A stretch of DNA of 15,597 nt from Dehalococcoidia bacterium (GTDB lineage: Bacteria; Chloroflexota; Dehalococcoidia; SM23-28-2; RBG-16-64-32). Each line of letters opens with the position of its first letter. The first letter of the stretch is position 1. The DNA is taken from positions 1 to 15,597 of the forward strand of contig JAUYGU010000032.1 of assembly GCA_030690405.1 (NCBI GenBank), given 5' to 3'. The translations under genes were made by a program, and so were the position numbers. Of the stretch, positions 1-6,487 are shown in pieces. The notes below the pieces were generated by a model. That model had not been told where the DNA came from, searched no databases, and saw only the letters and a program-made list of their open reading frames with translations.

Positions 1-591
1 GACCGGGAGCAGGGGCGGATCGTCAACGCCCTCGGCGTGCTCTCCGATCTCAACATCTACTTCGACGACACGGCGATGCTGACGGTGGCCGAGATGCGGG
101 CGAAGGCACGCCGCCTTCACCTGGAGCGCGGGCTCGACCTCCTTATCGTCGACCACCTCCAGCTGATGCACGGCGGCGGTCGCATCGAAAACCGCGTGCA
201 GGAGGTGAGCTATATCACGCGCTCCCTCAAGGAGTTGGCCCGCGACCTGGACGTGCCGGTCATCGCCTGCTCACAGCTCTCGCGCGCGGCCGAAGCCCGC
301 CCCACGCACGTCCCCCAGCTCTCCGACCTGCGCGACTCCGGCAGCATCGAGCAGGACGCCGACGTCGTGATGTTTATCTACCGCGAGGAGAAGCACGTGA
401 CCCGTGAGGACTGGCAGCGCCAGCACCCTGACCGGCCGACCGAGAACTACCCCGCCGGCATCGCTCAGATCATCGTCGCCAAGCACCGCAACGGCCCCAC
501 GGGCACGATCCACCTGCGCTTCCGCGAGAAGATCGCCCGCTTCGAGGACCTGCTTGTGAGGGAGCCCGAGGAGTGGGTCGAGGAAGCGTAG
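1..591 (+). CDS. dnaB: Replicative DNA helicase DnaB, C-terminal part (5' end outside window)
   Basis: This is the C-terminal ATPase half of the hexameric helicase that unwinds DNA at the replication fork. The reading frame is open from base 1, so the gene starts upstream; 196 codons plus the TAG stop are visible. The Walker B/H2 motif reads [10 protein letters not shown], followed by the H3 motif [11 protein letters not shown] and the H4/arginine-finger region [20 protein letters not shown], all very close to the RecA-like fold of DnaB. The N-terminal domain and Walker A lie outside the window. Its 3' end overlaps the start of the DnaD-domain gene by 19 bp, and a loader-like ATPase follows, so three replication-initiation functions sit together. 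The family assignment is firm; only the N-terminus is unseen. Confidence 0.97.
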   Translation, partial: DREQGRIVNALGVLSDLNIYFDDTAMLTVAEMRAKARRLHLERGLDLLIVDHLQLMHGGGRIENRVQEVSYITRSLKELARDLDVPVIACSQLSRAAEARPTHVPQLSDLRDSGSIEQDADVVMFIYREEKHVTREDWQRQHPDRPTENYPAGIAQIIVAKHRNGPTGTIHLRFREKIARFEDLLVREPEEWVEEA

Positions 592-1349
592 GCGCGTCCG
601 TCGGCGGACAGGCCGGTCCGCGCCGCCGCCCGCAGCCGCTGCCGGCTGACGGCGAGGGCGGTGGCTTCCCCACCTCTGCCCTCGCGACGCCCGTCCCCAG
701 CCTGTTCTTCTCCCGCCTGCTGCCGGTCATCGACTCGCCGGAGGAGCTGCTGATCACGCTGTACTTCTTCTACGCCCAGACCCGCCGCCGCCGCTCGCCG
801 CCCTTCGTCACGCGGCGCGAGCTCGCCGCCGACGCGGGCCTTGCGCGGGCGCTGGCGAACCTCTGCGGTGAGGACGGAGACGCGCTGGGCCGCGGCCTCG
901 CGCTGGCCGTGGAGAGGGGCTCGCTCCTGCGGGTCGAGGCGAAGGGTGATGGCCGCGGCGAGGAGCTGTACCTGCTGGCGACTCCCTTCAACCGCCGCGC
1001 CGCCGCGGGGCTGGCGGGGGCTGAGCTTCGCCTGGACGAACCGCTGCCGCCGGCGGAGCCCGCGCCGCCGCCCAACGTCTTCGCCCTCTACGAAGAGAAC
1101 GTGGGCGGGATCACTCCCCTCATCGCCGACGAGCTCAAGGACGCCGAGGAGCGCTACCCGCCGCCGTGGATAGAGGCGGCGTTCCGCGAGGCGGTGAGCC
1201 TGAACAAGCGCAGCTGGCGCTACATCCACTCCATCCTCAAGCGCTGGGAAGCGGAGGGCCCGGACTATGAAGAAGCTGGACGAAGTGCTGAAGCAGACTG
1301 GCTGGAGCGCCGCTACGCCCGCGGTAAGCGCGGCGGCAAGCTTCGCTGA
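573..1349 (+). CDS. DnaD-domain primosomal protein (replication initiation)
   Basis: This is a 258-residue protein, probably acting with DnaB and the following ATPase in primosome assembly. Residues about 168-229 (from [12 protein letters not shown] to a short stretch around [15 protein letters not shown]) match the DnaD/DnaB_2 C-terminal domain, including the aromatic YIHSIL-RW core. Residues about 41-140 look like the winged-helix N-domain of DnaD-type proteins. The first 40 residues are Gly/Arg/Pro-rich. The GTG start is chosen because GAGGGAG (558-564) lies 8 nt upstream and no better in-frame start follows before the conserved part. It overlaps dnaB by 19 bp and the next gene by 83 bp. 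The DnaD assignment is good; the exact partner contacts are inferred from Firmicutes primosomes. Confidence 0.85.
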   Translation: MGRGSVGASVGGQAGPRRRPQPLPADGEGGGFPTSALATPVPSLFFSRLLPVIDSPEELLITLYFFYAQTRRRRSPPFVTRRELAADAGLARALANLCGEDGDALGRGLALAVERGSLLRVEAKGDGRGEELYLLATPFNRRAAAGLAGAELRLDEPLPPAEPAPPPNVFALYEENVGGITPLIADELKDAEERYPPPWIEAAFREAVSLNKRSWRYIHSILKRWEAEGPDYEEAGRSAEADWLERRYARGKRGGKLR

Positions 1350-2664
1350 CGAGCCCGCCGACGACGCCTGCCCCGACTGCGGCGGCGCCGGCTTCGTCCG
1401 GCGGACGGTGCGGCTGGGCCACCCGGACTTCGGCAAGGCGTTCCCCTGCCGCTGCACGGACGACGAGCGCGAGGACCAGCGGCTGGCGCGGCTCCAGCGC
1501 TACAGCAACCTCGGAGCCCTCCTCCGCCTCACCTTCGACGACCTGATGCCGCGCGGCCGCAGCCCCCGTCCGCAGGACCAGGAGCGCTTCGCCGGCGCCG
1601 TGGCCGACGCCCGCCAGTTCGCCGGGGAGCCCTCCGGCTGGCTGGTGTTTAGCGGCCCGTCCGGCTGCGGCAAGACGCACCTCGCCGCCGCCATCGCCAA
1701 CCGCTGCATCGCGGAGGGTCACGCGGCGCTGTTCATGGTCGTGCCGGACCTGCTGGACCACCTGCGCGCCGCCTACCGCCCCGACAGCGACATCGGCTAC
1801 GACGACCTGTTCGAGATGGTGCGCAGCGCTCCTCTGCTCATCCTGGACGACCTGGGCACGCACAGCTCCACCCCCTGGGCGGACGAGAAGCTGTACCAGC
1901 TGGTGAACCACCGCTACCAGTCGCGGATGGCTACCGTGTTCACCAGCTCGCGGGAGATAGGCGAGCTGGACGCGCGCCTCCAGACGCGCCTGGGCGACGT
2001 CACTCTCTCCCGCCTGCACCGGCTGGAGTCGCCCCGGGGCGGCGTGATGGAGATCGACGGCCTGGAGCTGCCGCTCCTGCGCGGCATGACGTTCAAAGTG
2101 TTCGATGCTCAACACATCGACTCCGACCCTCAGGAGCTGAGATTGATCCGCGACGCCTACCGGCAGGCGCTGAAGTTCGCGGAGGAGCCGCGGGACTGGC
2201 TGGTCATCGCCGGCCCCAGCGGCCGGGGGAAGACGCGTCTGGCCGCCGCCATCGGCAACTACCGGCGGGAGATGGACCCGGGTGTGCTGTTCGTCATCGT
2301 CCCGGACCTGCTGGACCGGCTGCGCTCCAGCTTCAACCCGCAGGACCCCCGCGCTTACGATGACGTGTTCGAGCAGGTGCGGAACGTCTCTCTGCTCATC
2401 CTGGACGACCTGGGCTCGCAGACGGGCACGCCCTGGGCGGAGGAGAAGCTGTTCCAGCTCCTGAACTACCGCTACAACGCCTGTCTGCCCACCGTCATCA
2501 CGACCAGCCTCACGCTGAAGGAGATGGACGCCAGGATGGCGTCCCGCCTGAGCGATCCTCAGGTGAGCACCGTTCTGCGAATGGGAAACTTCGACTTCTT
2601 GGGCAGGGAGAAGGCGGCGGCGAGTCCAGTGCGGCCTGGCCGTCCCCGCGGGCGGCGGGGATAG
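1267..2664 (+). CDS. Tandem AAA+ ATPase of the DnaC/DnaI helicase-loader type
   Basis: This 465-residue protein has two DnaC/DnaI-like AAA+ modules in one chain. An N-terminal Cys cluster (C35-x2-C38, C61-x-C63) resembles the zinc site of helicase loaders. Module 1 (about 85-260) has Walker A GPSGCGKT (130-137), Walker B LLILDD (190-195) and a box VII-like Arg at R241. Module 2 (about 272-440) repeats this: GPSGRGKT (316-323), LLILDD (377-382), and SRLSD with R427. The modules share VPDLLD-LR, YDD-FE-VR and TPWA-EKL, so they arose by duplication. A usual loader is about 250-310 residues with one module. The ATG is preceded by GGAGGG about 9 nt upstream. The location after dnaB and a DnaD gene supports a role in loading DnaB, but both modules could instead do something else. 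The C-terminus is basic. Confidence 0.88.
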   Translation: MKKLDEVLKQTGWSAATPAVSAAASFADEPADDACPDCGGAGFVRRTVRLGHPDFGKAFPCRCTDDEREDQRLARLQRYSNLGALLRLTFDDLMPRGRSPRPQDQERFAGAVADARQFAGEPSGWLVFSGPSGCGKTHLAAAIANRCIAEGHAALFMVVPDLLDHLRAAYRPDSDIGYDDLFEMVRSAPLLILDDLGTHSSTPWADEKLYQLVNHRYQSRMATVFTSSREIGELDARLQTRLGDVTLSRLHRLESPRGGVMEIDGLELPLLRGMTFKVFDAQHIDSDPQELRLIRDAYRQALKFAEEPRDWLVIAGPSGRGKTRLAAAIGNYRREMDPGVLFVIVPDLLDRLRSSFNPQDPRAYDDVFEQVRNVSLLILDDLGSQTGTPWAEEKLFQLLNYRYNACLPTVITTSLTLKEMDARMASRLSDPQVSTVLRMGNFDFLGREKAAASPVRPGRPRGRRG

Positions 2665-2668
2665 GGCA

Positions 2669-2729
2669 CCCTCTCCCCCAGCCCCTCTCCCGCTCGCGGG
2701 AGAGGGGTGACCGCAGGTCGGGGTGAGGG
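2669..2729. repeat. REP-like palindromic element between convergent genes
   Basis: A perfect 12-bp inverted repeat, CCCCTCTCCCGC (2682-2693) and GCGGGAGAGGGG (2696-2707), forms a very stable hairpin. It is enclosed by outer arms CCCTCTCCCC (2669-2678) and GGGGTGAGGG (2720-2729), which pair with one mismatch. It lies 5 bp past the loader-like ATPase stop. This kind of CCCTCTCCC/GGGAGAGGG palindrome is a common dispersed intergenic repeat in many GC-rich bacteria. It could also act as a bidirectional terminator, but there is no T-tract on either side. Only one copy is visible here, so dispersal is inferred. Confidence 0.7.
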
Positions 2730-2741
2730 ACCACAGGGTCT

Positions 2742-2820
2742 GTAGCTGCAGGGCTTTAGCCCTGCGCACCATCGCTCCTGCGCGGCCCGCCCCACCGTCC
2801 TGCGGGCAGCCAAAAGCTAC
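2742..2820. repeat. Second palindromic intergenic repeat unit
   Basis: The core is an 8-bp inverted repeat with a 2-nt loop, GCAGGGCT-TT-AGCCCTGC (2748-2765). Wider 6-bp ends, GTAGCT (2742-2747) and AGCTAC (2815-2820), are inverted relative to each other and could mark the borders of a unit of about 79 bp. The AGGGCT-AGCCCT core resembles dispersed non-coding repeats found in several GC-rich environmental bacteria. No ORF is present. With 2669-2729 it fills nearly all of the 160-bp gap between the convergent ATPase and Nudix genes. The unit borders are tentative. Confidence 0.5.
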
Positions 2821-2824
2821 CCGC

Positions 2825-3376
2825 CTACGAGGCTGGACGCCGGGGCCGCCGGCGGCCCTTCAGCCAGTCGCGCATCGCCCACTGCGTCGTTTCGTAGGCC
2901 AGCTCGTCCCAGGGGATCTCCTCCGGCCGGAACCAGCGCGCCTCGAGCGCCTCACGCCCCACGTCCACCCTGCCGCCGGTGACGCGGCCGCGGTAGACGA
3001 TTGAGACGATCCCCGGCCCGACGGGCCCCGGCCGCGAGTAGACGCCGACGAGGCCGTCCAGGCGCACCTCCACCCCCACCTCCTCCCGCGTCTCGCGGGC
3101 GGCGCACTCCTCCACCGTCTCGTCGATCTCCATGAAGCCGCCGGGGAACGTCCAGGCCCCGTAGCGGGGCTCGATGGCGCGGCGCATCAGGAGGACGCGC
3201 CCCCGCCGCTCCGGGATCAGCCCCACGATCAGCTTCGGGTTCACGTAGAGGATGTGGCCGCGGTCGCAGACCAGCCGCGGCCGGTCCTCCGTGGGGAGGA
3301 GCCGGACGATGAGGGGGGCGCCGCAGTGGGGGCAGTACTGGAGCTCGTCGCCGGGCGCGGACGGTTCCTCGGCCAC
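2825..3376 (-). CDS. Nudix hydrolase with N-terminal zinc ribbon
   Basis: This 183-residue protein should hydrolyse a nucleoside diphosphate linked to another group. The Nudix box is complete at residues 80-102: G80, E86, R94-E95, E98-E99 and G101, with EEVGVEV at the end; the glutamates bind the divalent metal. The N-terminus holds a zinc-ribbon-like set, C15-x2-C18 and C37-x3-H41, as in the family with NudC-like ribbons (Nudix_N_2 type). The C-terminus is basic (GRRRPRRPAS). The start is GTG, 4 nt after the stop of the MoaD-MoaE gene, so the two are probably co-transcribed. The substrate cannot be read from sequence: ADP-ribose, NADH or a cofactor precursor are all possible. It ends next to the palindromic repeats. 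Confidence 0.9.
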   Translation of the reverse strand: MAEEPSAPGDELQYCPHCGAPLIVRLLPTEDRPRLVCDRGHILYVNPKLIVGLIPERRGRVLLMRRAIEPRYGAWTFPGGFMEIDETVEECAARETREEVGVEVRLDGLVGVYSRPGPVGPGIVSIVYRGRVTGGRVDVGREALEARWFRPEEIPWDELAYETTQWAMRDWLKGRRRPRRPAS

Positions 3377-3380
3377 GTCG

Positions 3381-4064
3381 CTAGACCGGCTCGCCGCCCA
3401 CCGGCTCGCCCTCGATCCAGACCTCGCCGCCCTCCCAGACCTCCTTCTTCCAGATCGGGACGGCCTCCTTGAAGCGGTCGACGAGGTGGTGGCAGGCCTC
3501 GAACGCCTCCCTGCGGTGCGGCGAGGAGACGGCGATGAGAAGCGACGTCTCGCCGATCTCCAGGCGGCCCGTGCGGTGCTGCATCGCGATGTCGGTGATC
3601 GGCCAGCGGGCGATCGCCGCCTCGGCGATCTGCCGCATGACGCGCGTGGCCATCTCCGGGTAGGCGTCGTACTCCAGGTAGAGGACGCGGCGGCCCATCG
3701 AGTTGTCGCGCACGACGCCCAGGAAAACGGCCACGGCGCCGCTCTCGTCCCTGCGGACGTGATCGATGAGCCGCTGCGGATCCAGCGGCTCGGCGGTTAC
3801 CTCGAACAGCCCTTCGAAGCCGCCGCCGCTCACCGGTGGGATCAGCGCCAGCTCGTCGCCCGCGCGCAGCGGGTGGTCCGGCGAAACGTACTCGGCGTTC
3901 ACGGCGTACATTAGGCTGCCGGCGAGGCCGGCCATCTCCGGGAAGCGCTGGCAGAGAATCTCGAAGGCCTCGGCCACGCTCAGCCCCTCGCCCAGCTCCA
4001 GCTCCGTCTCCCGCGCGCCCGCCAGGTCGGCCAGGCGGGCGAACAGGCGCACTGTCGCTTTCAT
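3381..4064 (-). CDS. Fused molybdopterin synthase, MoaD-MoaE
   Basis: This 227-residue single chain joins both subunits of molybdopterin synthase, which puts the dithiolene sulfurs into precursor Z during molybdenum-cofactor synthesis. Residues 1-82 are MoaD: a ubiquitin-like fold starting MKATVRLFARLADLAG and ending PPVSGGG, with the Gly-Gly at 80-81. Residues about 83-227 are MoaE, with FLGVVRD (114-120), HRTGRLEIGE (163-172), SPHRREAFEACHH (181-193) and the active-site-like KK at 206-207. MoaD normally works through a C-terminal Gly-Gly thiocarboxylate, which is internal here. M. tuberculosis MoaX is a known fusion of this kind that is processed after Gly-Gly. The ATG has no visible Shine-Dalgarno sequence and a promoter lies just upstream, so the mRNA may be leaderless. 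Confidence 0.93.
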   Translation of the reverse strand: MKATVRLFARLADLAGARETELELGEGLSVAEAFEILCQRFPEMAGLAGSLMYAVNAEYVSPDHPLRAGDELALIPPVSGGGFEGLFEVTAEPLDPQRLIDHVRRDESGAVAVFLGVVRDNSMGRRVLYLEYDAYPEMATRVMRQIAEAAIARWPITDIAMQHRTGRLEIGETSLLIAVSSPHRREAFEACHHLVDRFKEAVPIWKKEVWEGGEVWIEGEPVGGEPV

Positions 4065-4073
4065 TTCGAACCC

Positions 4074-4103
4074 AGTCTAGTGCACCCCGCGCGAGGGCGG
4101 CAA
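4074..4103 (-). promoter_or_regulatory. Candidate promoter for the moaDE-Nudix unit
   Basis: On the minus strand TTGCCG (plus 4098-4103) and TAGACT (plus 4074-4079) are 18 bp apart, each matching 4 of 6 sigma-70 consensus bases. The predicted start would be near 4067, only a few bases before the ATG at 4064. This fits the absence of a Shine-Dalgarno sequence and suggests a leaderless transcript. The -35 lies inside one copy of the 19-bp direct repeat. Confidence 0.35.
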
Positions 4104-4114
4104 GGAGCGACTGG
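4096..4114. repeat. Direct repeat copy 1 in divergent control region
   Basis: GGCGGCAAGGAGCGACTGG recurs at 4184-4202 with one difference (18 of 19 identical), 88 bp apart in the same orientation. The 224-bp region 4065-4288 holds no convincing gene. This copy overlaps the candidate -35 of the minus-strand promoter. A pair of operator sites or a small duplication are both possible. Confidence 0.55.
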
Positions 4115-4183
4115 TGGTCCCACCGCCCCTCCCAAGGTAGTGTGTCCCACCCGCCCGCCCCGGAGGCTGTGCCTCAGACTTCC

Positions 4184-4202
4184 GGCGGCAAGGAGCGGCT
4201 GG
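4184..4202. repeat. Direct repeat copy 2 in divergent control region
   Basis: GGCGGCAAGGAGCGGCTGG differs from the copy at 4096-4114 by one base. It ends about 20 bp upstream of the candidate extended -10 for the PLP-enzyme gene, so each copy sits near the -35 position of one of the two divergent promoters. Confidence 0.5.
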
Positions 4203-4220
4203 CCATCGGCGGCGCGGCGG

Positions 4221-4229
4221 TGATAGGAT
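4221..4229 (+). promoter_or_regulatory. Candidate extended -10 for the PLP-enzyme gene
   Basis: TGATAGGAT fits the extended -10 pattern TGnTAnnnT. No good -35 is seen 17 bp upstream, which is typical of extended -10 promoters but also makes the call weak. The ATG lies 60 bp downstream at 4289. Confidence 0.25.
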
Positions 4230-4288
4230 ACGGCAGGTCAGCGGCCGGCCCCCCGCCCCCATCACAGCGGCCGCGAGGGAGGATCGCG

Positions 4289-5629
4289 ATGAAGCTTCCG
4301 GAAAAGGGAACGTCCCACGAGGAGCTGCTGGCGGAGATGCGCGCCCTCCAGGACGGCGACGCCGACTGGCGCAACGGCAAGATCTTCAGCCTGGTCTACT
4401 TCGCGGGCGACGACGTCGCCGAGCTGCTGAAGGAGACGTACGCCGCGTTCATCTACACGAACGGCCTGAGCGTCGCCGCCTTCCCCAGCCTTCGTAAGTT
4501 CGAGTCCGAGGTGCTGGCGATGACGGCGGCGCTCCTCGGCAGCAGCGAGGCCGCCGGCAACATGACCTCCGGCGGCACCGAGAGCATCCTGATGGCGATT
4601 AAGACGGCACGCGACTGGGCCCGCGCCCAGCGGCCGGAAGTGCGTGAGCCGGAGATGGTGCTGCCGGTGACCGCTCACCCGGCGTTCGAGAAGGCGGCCC
4701 ACTACTTCGATGTGAAGCCCGTGCACATCCCCATTGGCGATGACTTTCGCGCCGACGTGGCGGCGGCCCGCGAAGCGATCACCGACAACACGATACTGAT
4801 CGTCGGCTCCGCCCCCTGCTACCCGTACGGCACCGTCGACCCGATCCCGGCGCTGGCGGCGCTCGCGCAGGAGCGCGGGATATGCTGTCACGTGGACGCC
4901 TGCGTGGGCGGCTTCCTGCTGCCGTTCCTGCCGCGGCTTGGCTACAAGGTGCCGCCCTGGGACTTCAGCGTGCCCGGCGTCACCTCTATCTCCGCCGACC
5001 TGCACAAGTACGGCTACACCGCCAGGGGCTCGTCCACTGTGATGTACCGCAGCAAGGAGCTGCGCCGCTACCAGTTCTTCAGCTATGCGGACTGGCCCGG
5101 CGGCCTCTACGGCTCGCCGACGATGGCCGGCAGCCGCCCCGGCGGGGCGATCGCCGCCGCCTGGGCGCTGATGAACTACCTGGGCGAGGAAGGCTATGCG
5201 CGGCTGGTGGGGAGCTCGATGGAGACGGCCCGCGAGCTGATCGACGGCGTGAACGCCATCCCCGGCCTGCACGTGCTGGGCAAACCGGACACCAGCGTCT
5301 TCTCTTTCACGTCCGATACGGTCGACATATTCGCCGTGGGCGACGAGATGGACAAACGTGGCTGGCACCTGGACCGCCAGCAGATGCCGCCGAAGCTCCA
5401 CATGGTAGTGACGTTCGCCCACCAGGGGATTGGGCCGCAGTTCCTGGCGGACCTGGAGGAATCGACCCGCAGCATCGCCTCGGAGGGGCCGACACCGGGC
5501 GGCAGCGCGGCGATGTACGGGGCGCTCGGCACGATGCCGGACCGCGGGTCCGTCGAGAGGGTCATCCGCGACTTCCTGGACAGCTCGACGGAGCCGAGGG
5601 AGGACCCGCAGCCGGCCGAAAAGCCGTGA
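4289..5629 (+). CDS. PLP-dependent lyase/decarboxylase, sphingosine-1-phosphate lyase-like
   Basis: This 446-residue enzyme belongs to the group II decarboxylase fold (type I PLP). It resembles sphingosine-1-phosphate lyase more than glutamate decarboxylase. Visible motifs are TSGGTES (93-99, phosphate binding), APCYPYGTVDPI (175-186), HVDACVGGF (201-209, Asp203 to the PLP nitrogen) and SISADLHKYGYT (233-244, with Lys240 the likely Schiff-base lysine). SPL cleaves a phosphorylated long-chain base; the bacterial substrate here is unknown and could be another amine or amino acid. The ATG is preceded by GAGGGAGG (4275-4282), 6 nt away. The frame is open far upstream but that part has no conserved sequence. 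There is no N-terminal membrane helix, unlike eukaryotic SPL. It overlaps the ComF-like gene by 4 bp. Confidence 0.88.
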   Translation: MKLPEKGTSHEELLAEMRALQDGDADWRNGKIFSLVYFAGDDVAELLKETYAAFIYTNGLSVAAFPSLRKFESEVLAMTAALLGSSEAAGNMTSGGTESILMAIKTARDWARAQRPEVREPEMVLPVTAHPAFEKAAHYFDVKPVHIPIGDDFRADVAAAREAITDNTILIVGSAPCYPYGTVDPIPALAALAQERGICCHVDACVGGFLLPFLPRLGYKVPPWDFSVPGVTSISADLHKYGYTARGSSTVMYRSKELRRYQFFSYADWPGGLYGSPTMAGSRPGGAIAAAWALMNYLGEEGYARLVGSSMETARELIDGVNAIPGLHVLGKPDTSVFSFTSDTVDIFAVGDEMDKRGWHLDRQQMPPKLHMVVTFAHQGIGPQFLADLEESTRSIASEGPTPGGSAAMYGALGTMPDRGSVERVIRDFLDSSTEPREDPQPAEKP

Positions 5630-6405
5630 GCCTGCCTCGCCAGCAGGCGGGCGGCGTCGGGTCCGTGCTCTCCGCGGCCTGGGAGCGCACGCTGGACCTC
5701 GTGTTCCCGCGCCGCTGCGCCGGTTGCGGCGCCTTCGGCGCCTTCCTCTGCGCGGACTGCCTGTCGGCGACGCCGCGGGCGCAGCCGCCCCGCTGTCCCG
5801 GCTGCTGGATGCCTGTCCTGTCGCCGCAGCGACTCGCCCTTGGCGAGAGCCACGCCGGAGGGCCCGCCGCCACGGAGCTCTGCGAGCGCTGTCGCACCCG
5901 CCGCCCCGCGTTCGAGGCGACCCGCTGCCCGTTCGTGTACGCGGGGGCGGCGCGGGAGGCGGTCCACGCCCTGAAGTACGACGGCCTCTCCGCCATCGCC
6001 GCCACCATGGCGGAGGCGATGGCCGGCTGCCTGGCCGAGTGGAGGCCGGCGGTCACGGCGCTGGTGCCGGTGCCGCTGGCCGGCCGGAGGCGGCGCAGCC
6101 GCGGCTACAACCAGTCGGAGCTGCTGGCGCGGGAGATCTCCCGGCTCAGCGGCCTGCCGGTCAACGGCGGGCTTCTGGTGAAGCGAAAGGCGGCGCCGCC
6201 CCAGGCGCGCTCCGCCGATGAGGCGGCCCGCCGCGCCAACGTCGAGGGCGCCTTCGCCGTGCGGCCGAAGGCTGAGACGGCCGGGGCGCTGCTGCTGGTG
6301 GACGACGTATTGACGAGCGGGGCCACCCTGGACGCCTGCGCGCGGGCGCTGGTGGCTGGCGGGCACGGGCCGGTGTACGCCCTCACCTTCGCCCGCGAGG
6401 ACTGA
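5626..6405 (+). CDS. ComF-family phosphoribosyltransferase-like protein with zinc finger
   Basis: This 259-residue protein has the usual ComFC layout: a double Cys-rich finger followed by a type I PRTase domain. The cysteines are C31-x2-C34, C42-x2-C45, C57-x2-C60 and C86-x2-C89. The phosphoribosyl-pyrophosphate loop is LLLVDDVLTSGATLDA (222-237), and PVPLAGRRRRSRGYNQSELL (148-167) is the family hallmark. In naturally competent bacteria ComFC helps take in single-stranded DNA; many non-competent bacteria keep it with an unknown job. The GTG start overlaps the preceding stop as GTGA, so translation is probably coupled. The frame is open far upstream, inside the PLP-enzyme gene, but that stretch is not conserved. 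The family is certain, the role in this organism is not. Confidence 0.93.
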   Translation: MSLPRQQAGGVGSVLSAAWERTLDLVFPRRCAGCGAFGAFLCADCLSATPRAQPPRCPGCWMPVLSPQRLALGESHAGGPAATELCERCRTRRPAFEATRCPFVYAGAAREAVHALKYDGLSAIAATMAEAMAGCLAEWRPAVTALVPVPLAGRRRRSRGYNQSELLAREISRLSGLPVNGGLLVKRKAAPPQARSADEAARRANVEGAFAVRPKAETAGALLLVDDVLTSGATLDACARALVAGGHGPVYALTFARED

Positions 6406-6415
6406 TGCGCTCTCC

Positions 6416-6444
6416 TTGCTGGGCTGCTGGCCGCGCCCTACAAT
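6416..6444 (+). promoter_or_regulatory. Sigma-70-type promoter of hpf
   Basis: TTGCTG (6416-6421) and TACAAT (6439-6444, 5 of 6 matches) are separated by exactly 17 bp. Transcription would start near 6451, giving a leader of about 37 nt before the hpf ATG at 6488. It separates the hpf unit from comF. No hairpin or operator is evident in the gap. Confidence 0.7.
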
Positions 6445-6487
6445 GGATTGAGAAGCCAGGCCATTCTCTCGGGGATAGGTGGTACGG

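Noticed and set aside
1237..2772. 511-codon open frame on the minus strand opposite the AAA+ gene
   Set aside because: It is antisense to a gene with clear motifs, has no recognisable domain, and long antisense frames are expected in GC-rich DNA.
3836..4288. In-frame N-terminal extension of the PLP-enzyme frame
   Set aside because: It is Arg/Pro/Ser-rich, overlaps the moaDE gene on the other strand, and a strong Shine-Dalgarno marks the ATG at 4289.
4262..5422. 386-codon minus-strand open frame opposite the PLP enzyme
   Set aside because: Low-complexity His/Arg/Gly-rich translation with no motif; the plus strand has a full conserved enzyme. The same holds for other antisense frames at 465-1457, 5194-6510, 8010-9188 and 13933-14658.
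4882..5625. Open frame before comF continuing upstream
   Set aside because: It overlaps the conserved PLP enzyme in another frame and encodes no known motif; the GTGA overlap gives a better start.
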